Origin: Parus major
Lineage: Eukaryota; Chordata; Aves; Passeriformes; Paridae
Length of the DNA stretch: 64,000 bases
Direction: 5' to 3'
Assembly (NCBI RefSeq): GCF_001522545.3
Contig: NC_031770.1
Location: forward strand, 88,857,194 to 88,921,193
This document shows, piece by piece, positions 54,201 to 60,200 of the stretch. Made by a program: the position numbers and the translations under genes. Each line of letters opens with the position of its first letter. The stretch's first letter is position 1. The notes under the pieces were generated by a model. It did not search any database. It saw only the letters and a list, made by a program, of their open reading frames with translations, and was not told the origin of the DNA.

Positions 54201-57200
54201 CAGAAAAGTGATTCTGATTCAGAGATGCCATCTTGCCCTGGGACGTAATGGTGAGTAACACCATTGAACCATTTGGCAGAAATGACAGCAAAATGATTTG
54301 CTAGCATGCAAAATCTGCCTTACCACTGAGTCTGTATTTCAAGGGCTCTGAAATTAATTTCTGCCTAGTAAGGTGGTATTAAACAGTTTGAATCAGGAGT
54401 TTACTTCTGTTAGGACATGTTATTTATTTTGTAAAGCGAATAAGGTATTGCCTCTTAAGTGTATATTATGTTTATATGTTTATAATATGTGTGATATATT
54501 CCCAACCTATCCTCTTGGTACATGATATTAAAGGTAATACTGAAGTGTTCATTCACCCTGATATAAATCTTTCACCATTATATGCAGTTTTGTTTTTTGT
54601 ACTCTAGCAATCAGAGAATCTTTAAAAATTAACATTTGTGATTGATTACTGAAAATGAAGGACAAAAAAAATAATTTTTGAGTCCAAATAATTTGGCTCA
54701 GCCTGCATTTTAAATTTCTTTTTCATCTTATTTTTTAAAGGGAGTAGAAGGATTGAGAGGAGAACGAGGAGAGGTATGTATTTTTGCAATGATAAATACA
54801 GTATTACAAAATTATTCCATTTGTTTCTGAAAATTATGTGATCTGTAAAATTTGTGTTTAGTCTTACTTCTCCAATTACGTATCTATAAGCAACACAGGA
54901 GAAACTGAAAAATATCAGAGAAAGGAGTATTAGTAATAGAGACAGAATGAGATATACATTTCATTAAAAATTATTAAAACTGAGCATATACTTTAAGAGA
55001 ATTAAAAAGCCATGAAACCAACCAACAGAAAAAGAGAGAAAGGTTTGGTTGAATAGAGGACATAACTAAAGAAAATAACTAAAGAAAAAGAATCATTGTG
55101 TTGCATGTTGTTTAAAAATTGGTATTTAAAATATTAAATTGTTGGTTATTATTTATTTATTTCAGTATTTTGTAAAATCAGAGTATACACTGTCCCAGTA
55201 ATCTAATTCTCCTTCAAATTTATTTAGACATTTTTTGTTCAACCTTTTTCTTTAAAGTATTGTTTCATATCAATAGCTGGATACATTAATTGGAAGTTCC
55301 ATTCTGATAATGAAATTATCCATTTTAACATATAAGTTGTTTCATATGCTTCTGTGGTTCTAGGTAATACTTCAGTTGTAGTTTGGCTTATAGGTGTTTT
55401 GCTAAATTACTGCCAAAACTGGTAAAAGATTCCTTGTATGCTATTGAATTAATCTCTTTAAATATTGTAAATCACGGCAATAAAGTATTTCTACTGGAAA
55501 TTCATTTAAATATTTTTTTACTGTGTATTAAGCTATAATGATGTCATTGTGTTTACATATCAAACCTATACAATTAGTTTATTTTCTGTTTCTATAAAAT
55601 ATGTTTTTTGTTAGACTCTGATTTCTAAAAAGTTTCTTCAGCCTGTAAGCCTCAGCATTTAACTGAGCTGTTTTCCTTTCTTTGCTTTTCTTTGCAATAA
55701 CAAGGGTCAGCAAACAAGGCCTCACATGGATGTGGCTGAGTATTAAAAGACCAAGATATACTGCGGAAAGCTTCCCCCCTACAGTTTCAGTTGTTTCTTG
55801 GCAAGTCCTTCAGGCAGTTCTGCTGATGCTTCCAACATTTTCTCCTGGTGTTTTTATACTGGCTTCTTGCCTCTAATATTGTTCTACAGTATATGCTATT
55901 TCCCCAGTATTCTCTGGTTTTTAATGTCTTCTAGACCCCTTAACATTTAGTTCAGATAGCTCGGCTTGCAAGTCTTCAATGTGAATATAGTCCACAGGGG
56001 TAAAAGGAATTAAAATTAAAACAAAACAAAATCCCTCCTAGCTATAAACCCAACATGATTTCAGATCTCAGCACATACAGTTTCTAGTATAGCCACAGGT
56101 ACCTACATAAGCACCCAATGTTTATCTCTGAGCCTTGCTGACTGTTTAAATGAAAAAAACACCTTTGCAGTTATGTACTAGAAATAAGCAAGTAAAAATC
56201 TACACAAGGTAACTAAGAGGATGCCTTCTCTGTGACAATATCAAGAAAACAAATTACAAGTACAGCTTTGGAAGAAGTTGTATCTGAACCAATGTATAAC
56301 TTTTGAAGGTATGTACTGCTGTTCAGGTCACGCCCCTGAACCCTTCCAGCAGTACTCTTTGGCACTTGACGGACTTCTGTCACATTTTGTCCCATTTCTC
56401 TATTTCTTTAAGAGCATGAACTACCTACCTGATTTTACAGCCTAGCTCATAAATCTGATTAATCTCACACTGAATTTAAAGCTTGTTATCCTGTAGTAAC
56501 TCATGTAGAGAATTCTGGGCATTGTTACTAATACAGACCAAGCCAGGAAGCTTTGAATTTTTGTGATGTGAAGAATCTTGGTAAATAATATAGGAGATGT
56601 TGCAAAGTAATATAAATACCATAATTTAAAATTCAGTGTAAGTCTATTGAGACCATATGCATGAACATTTCGTAAACTTCTATTATATGCTTCAGTAGGT
56701 TTGTCATACATAATAGTCCTGTTCTCACAATTCCATCTAAAATAGTTGGAAGCGGAGAAAGAAACTTTTTCAGCAACTGATAATGTTATGCAGAAGCTGT
56801 GCAAACAAGGGAGGAAAAAACTCATAAGGGAGCAAACATAGTATACCGAATTTAATCTTGGGCACATACTGATTTTGTTGGCTCCAGAGCAGGGAAAGAG
56901 TTCTACATGAGCTATTGCAGTAGGTAATTCCATACATAGAGCCATTGCTTTGGTGAAGATATATCAAAATATTTTTCAGCATTTTTTTTTACTTTTTCCA
57001 GTGAAACAAACAGACTACAGTTACTATAAACCAGAAGCAAAAAAAAAGAAGCAAAAAAATCCCTGAATAGCTGAATAACTGAAATCAAATTATTTTTTCC
57101 TTTGTTTTATACACTGCAGATATACGGTAAAAGGCTTGATTATTATTGTAAATTTCCAGGAACTTCAGTGGTGCCAGAATTTCACATCCAATTTTTCTGG

Positions 57201-60200
57201 CCTTCTATGGACTTAAACATATTATTAAAAAGTTTCTGATTCTTAGGAAAAAGTGAATAAAACCCTTCCTTCCCTGTGTTTATAATTAATAGTAAAATGG
57301 GTCTTGAAAGTTAAGAAAAGGTAATTTATTTCTAGTTTTCTTTGGTAATTTTATCTGAAACAGTTACTAAGGAATCTGAAAACTTCAATACATTCTAGCA
57401 AAACAGACCTCATCAATACCAATTTAATTTTCACCGATGTCACATTAATGTTATGATACATCATATTAATTTTATGATATTTTTTATCAATAAAGATTTC
57501 TCAGAATATGTTTGTTTGATGCTACCTACCTTCCAAATGATCTGTGAACATATAATCGGCTTTTCATTGATTTTTCATTCCAGAAAGGTGAGAAAGGAGA
57601 TCCAGGCATTCAAGGTATCAGTGGACAAAAAGGAGAATCTGGTGTCCAGGGTTTGATTGGACCTCCTGGTCTCAGAGGTCAGCCAGGAGATAGAGGACCC
57701 CCAGGACCACCTGGATCAGATGGAAAACCTGTATGTATAGGACTTAAAACTTTTTATTTTGAGTACATTAAAAACCAGAGAGAATTGCATGTTCTGTTCT
57801 CTGTTCAATTCAGGCACGAGAATTTTCAGAAGAGTTTATTCGACAGGTGTGTTCAGATGTACTGAGAAGTAAGTTTGAAAGCTTCTTTCCTGTTGTTTCT
57901 TTGAATAGTTAAAGAAGTTTCTTGATAATTATAGAAACTTTTTAGAAAGCAAGTTCCATATTGATCATTTATTCCTTGTTTTCCTACACATGTGGAACTG
58001 TATTTCCACATCACAGCCTCCATACTTTACCATCTTGTTTCCTAAAGGTATTACATTCTCTTAAGAGAGGGAACTTTATTTTGTACTAGTGTTTGGTGGC
58101 AGTACTTCTATTGTTACAGCACTTTAAGTAATTTTTTGTTTGCATTCTTCCAGCCCAGTTGCCTGCCATTCTCCAAAGTGGAAGACTACAAAACTGTAAC
58201 CACTGTCAGTCCCAAAGTGCTCCCCCAGGACTTCCAGGACCACCAGGTCCAAGAGGCCCTGAAGGCCCAAGAGGGTTTCCTGGTTTACCTGGGAATGATG
58301 GCATTCCGGGGCTGATGGGCATGCCAGGTCGCCCTGGGGCTCGTGGGACAAGAGGTACATTGTGCATGTGTCACAGTGCTAAAGGCCTTTATGCCTTGGA
58401 TTTCTGCTTCTGGTTTTGAATGGGATTAATGCAGGGTGCAGTAAGAGAATAGCTGGGCTTGTTTGGCTGAATGGAATTGTGAACATGGAGAGTGTGGATG
58501 TTTCAGCACCTTCAGGGAGCACGTGACAGGAGAAAGAATGCAAGAACACAACCAGATATTTATTGTTCAGTTCTACTATACTCAGACTCTGTTCTGATCT
58601 TTTTAGAGAGTTCTTAGTCTCATGCAAATGTTTCTACCTGCATTTAGAGTATTTTTTTTTTTTTATCAAATATGCCTATACATAGCTTTCAAAGTATTTA
58701 AATGTTTTCTGGTTTGTTTTCTTCCAAACTTGTTTCTTTCTGCTATTTTAAGGCACAGTACTTATTCACAGTATTTATTACTTACTATCTATGCTGAATT
58801 TTGACATCCAACAACTTTCATACTCCCTTTGATTTCCTGACCTTTTGTCCTTTTGTTCTCTTTATCTCAAAAGGATTTTTGCTCCTTTCTTTATGATTTT
58901 TGTAAACATTCTGGATTCTTTTTAGGCAGGCTGAGGTTTATGCTTTCAGGTAACTCAGCTGTCCAAGCATTCCAGTTGATTTCTGTGATGTATTTGCAGA
59001 CTTTATGTTAAGTACACATATATAGTCTGGAACTAGAGCAAGAGACTGGGTGGAGTCCATAATTGGGTAACTGGTAGCATCAAAATAATCAGGAAAGCTG
59101 TATGAAATAACAGCTAGCTAGTAATGTACCAATGGTAAGCAGACAAATGGTTGATAAACATTTACTTTCTTTGTAACTTACTACCTGTGACCTAACAAAC
59201 CAAATTCACTTTGTATGTAATGATGATTTACCTGTAGTACTTCTATAATTCAATCTCAAAACAGGAGAATATGCAGTTTTCCTCTGGAACTAAAACTAGC
59301 AGCTCTGGTTATTCCACAAAAGTTGGAAAAATAGATAATGTATCTGTGAAGAAACTGAATTTACTGGGTTGTGCTAGTGTAAAAGAGCTCATATTTTGAC
59401 CCTCACAGTATTTCTTTGGTGGAGTTTAATTCTGCTGTGTGTGTTGTGGAACATTTTCTATTCTTTATTCCACAGGGATTATGATGAAAAACTTACACCT
59501 CCTTTATACAACATATTAAAAATTTTCCTGACAGGAAGGCAATGACAACAAATTTCTCAATTACCTATTACCTATTCCCTCAGTTGACAGTGGCTGTCTG
59601 CTTAACTGTTGCTATATCAGCTCTAAACTCAGTAGAAATTAGCATAATTTAGAAACCAGTCACACTGTGCAGGTTACAAGAAAGGGCTTGTTTTGCATCC
59701 CATTATTTATTCTTGAAATATTACATATTTTATTCGATAAATACTGTCAAATGCTGATTTCTGACTTCACTGGGTGAAAATGATGTGCTGAGATATGCAT
59801 GTGTTTGCTAATCCACAGGACTGCCAGGGAAGAATGGTGCAAAAGGCAATCAAGGAGTTGGTGTTCCTGGGATCCAAGGCCCCCCAGGACCTCCAGGTGA
59901 GGGATGGTTCAGGTGTGCAGATTTAGGCATGCTAATAATGTTTTTAAAGTGTGGTTTAGAAAAAATGTTGATGTAATTTGGAAAAAAAATACATAGCTTG
60001 TACACATTGTACTTACCAAATATACTTTAGGGTAATGCCTGTCTCTTTCATACCTTATAAATTTCCATCTAATACATTATTTAATACAAGACAGGTCCTG
60101 TAGAGATTGGTATCTGAAACTGCTCTTTCTTGATAGCTGGATCCTGAAGTCAATTATATCTGAAAACTGGGCTCTGATATGATCATGTGACTTGTAAGCA

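Noticed and set aside
56442..56945. 167-codon minus-strand ORF, the longest single ORF in the window
   Set aside because: It shows no recognised family, codon pattern, splice partner or promoter, and lies in an AT-rich intron of the opposite-strand gene. It is most likely chance; lack of conservation in related birds would confirm that.
58124..58360. Minus-strand ORF opposite exon W25
   Set aside because: It is the antisense shadow of a Gly/Pro-rich exon, where GC-rich triplets suppress stops.
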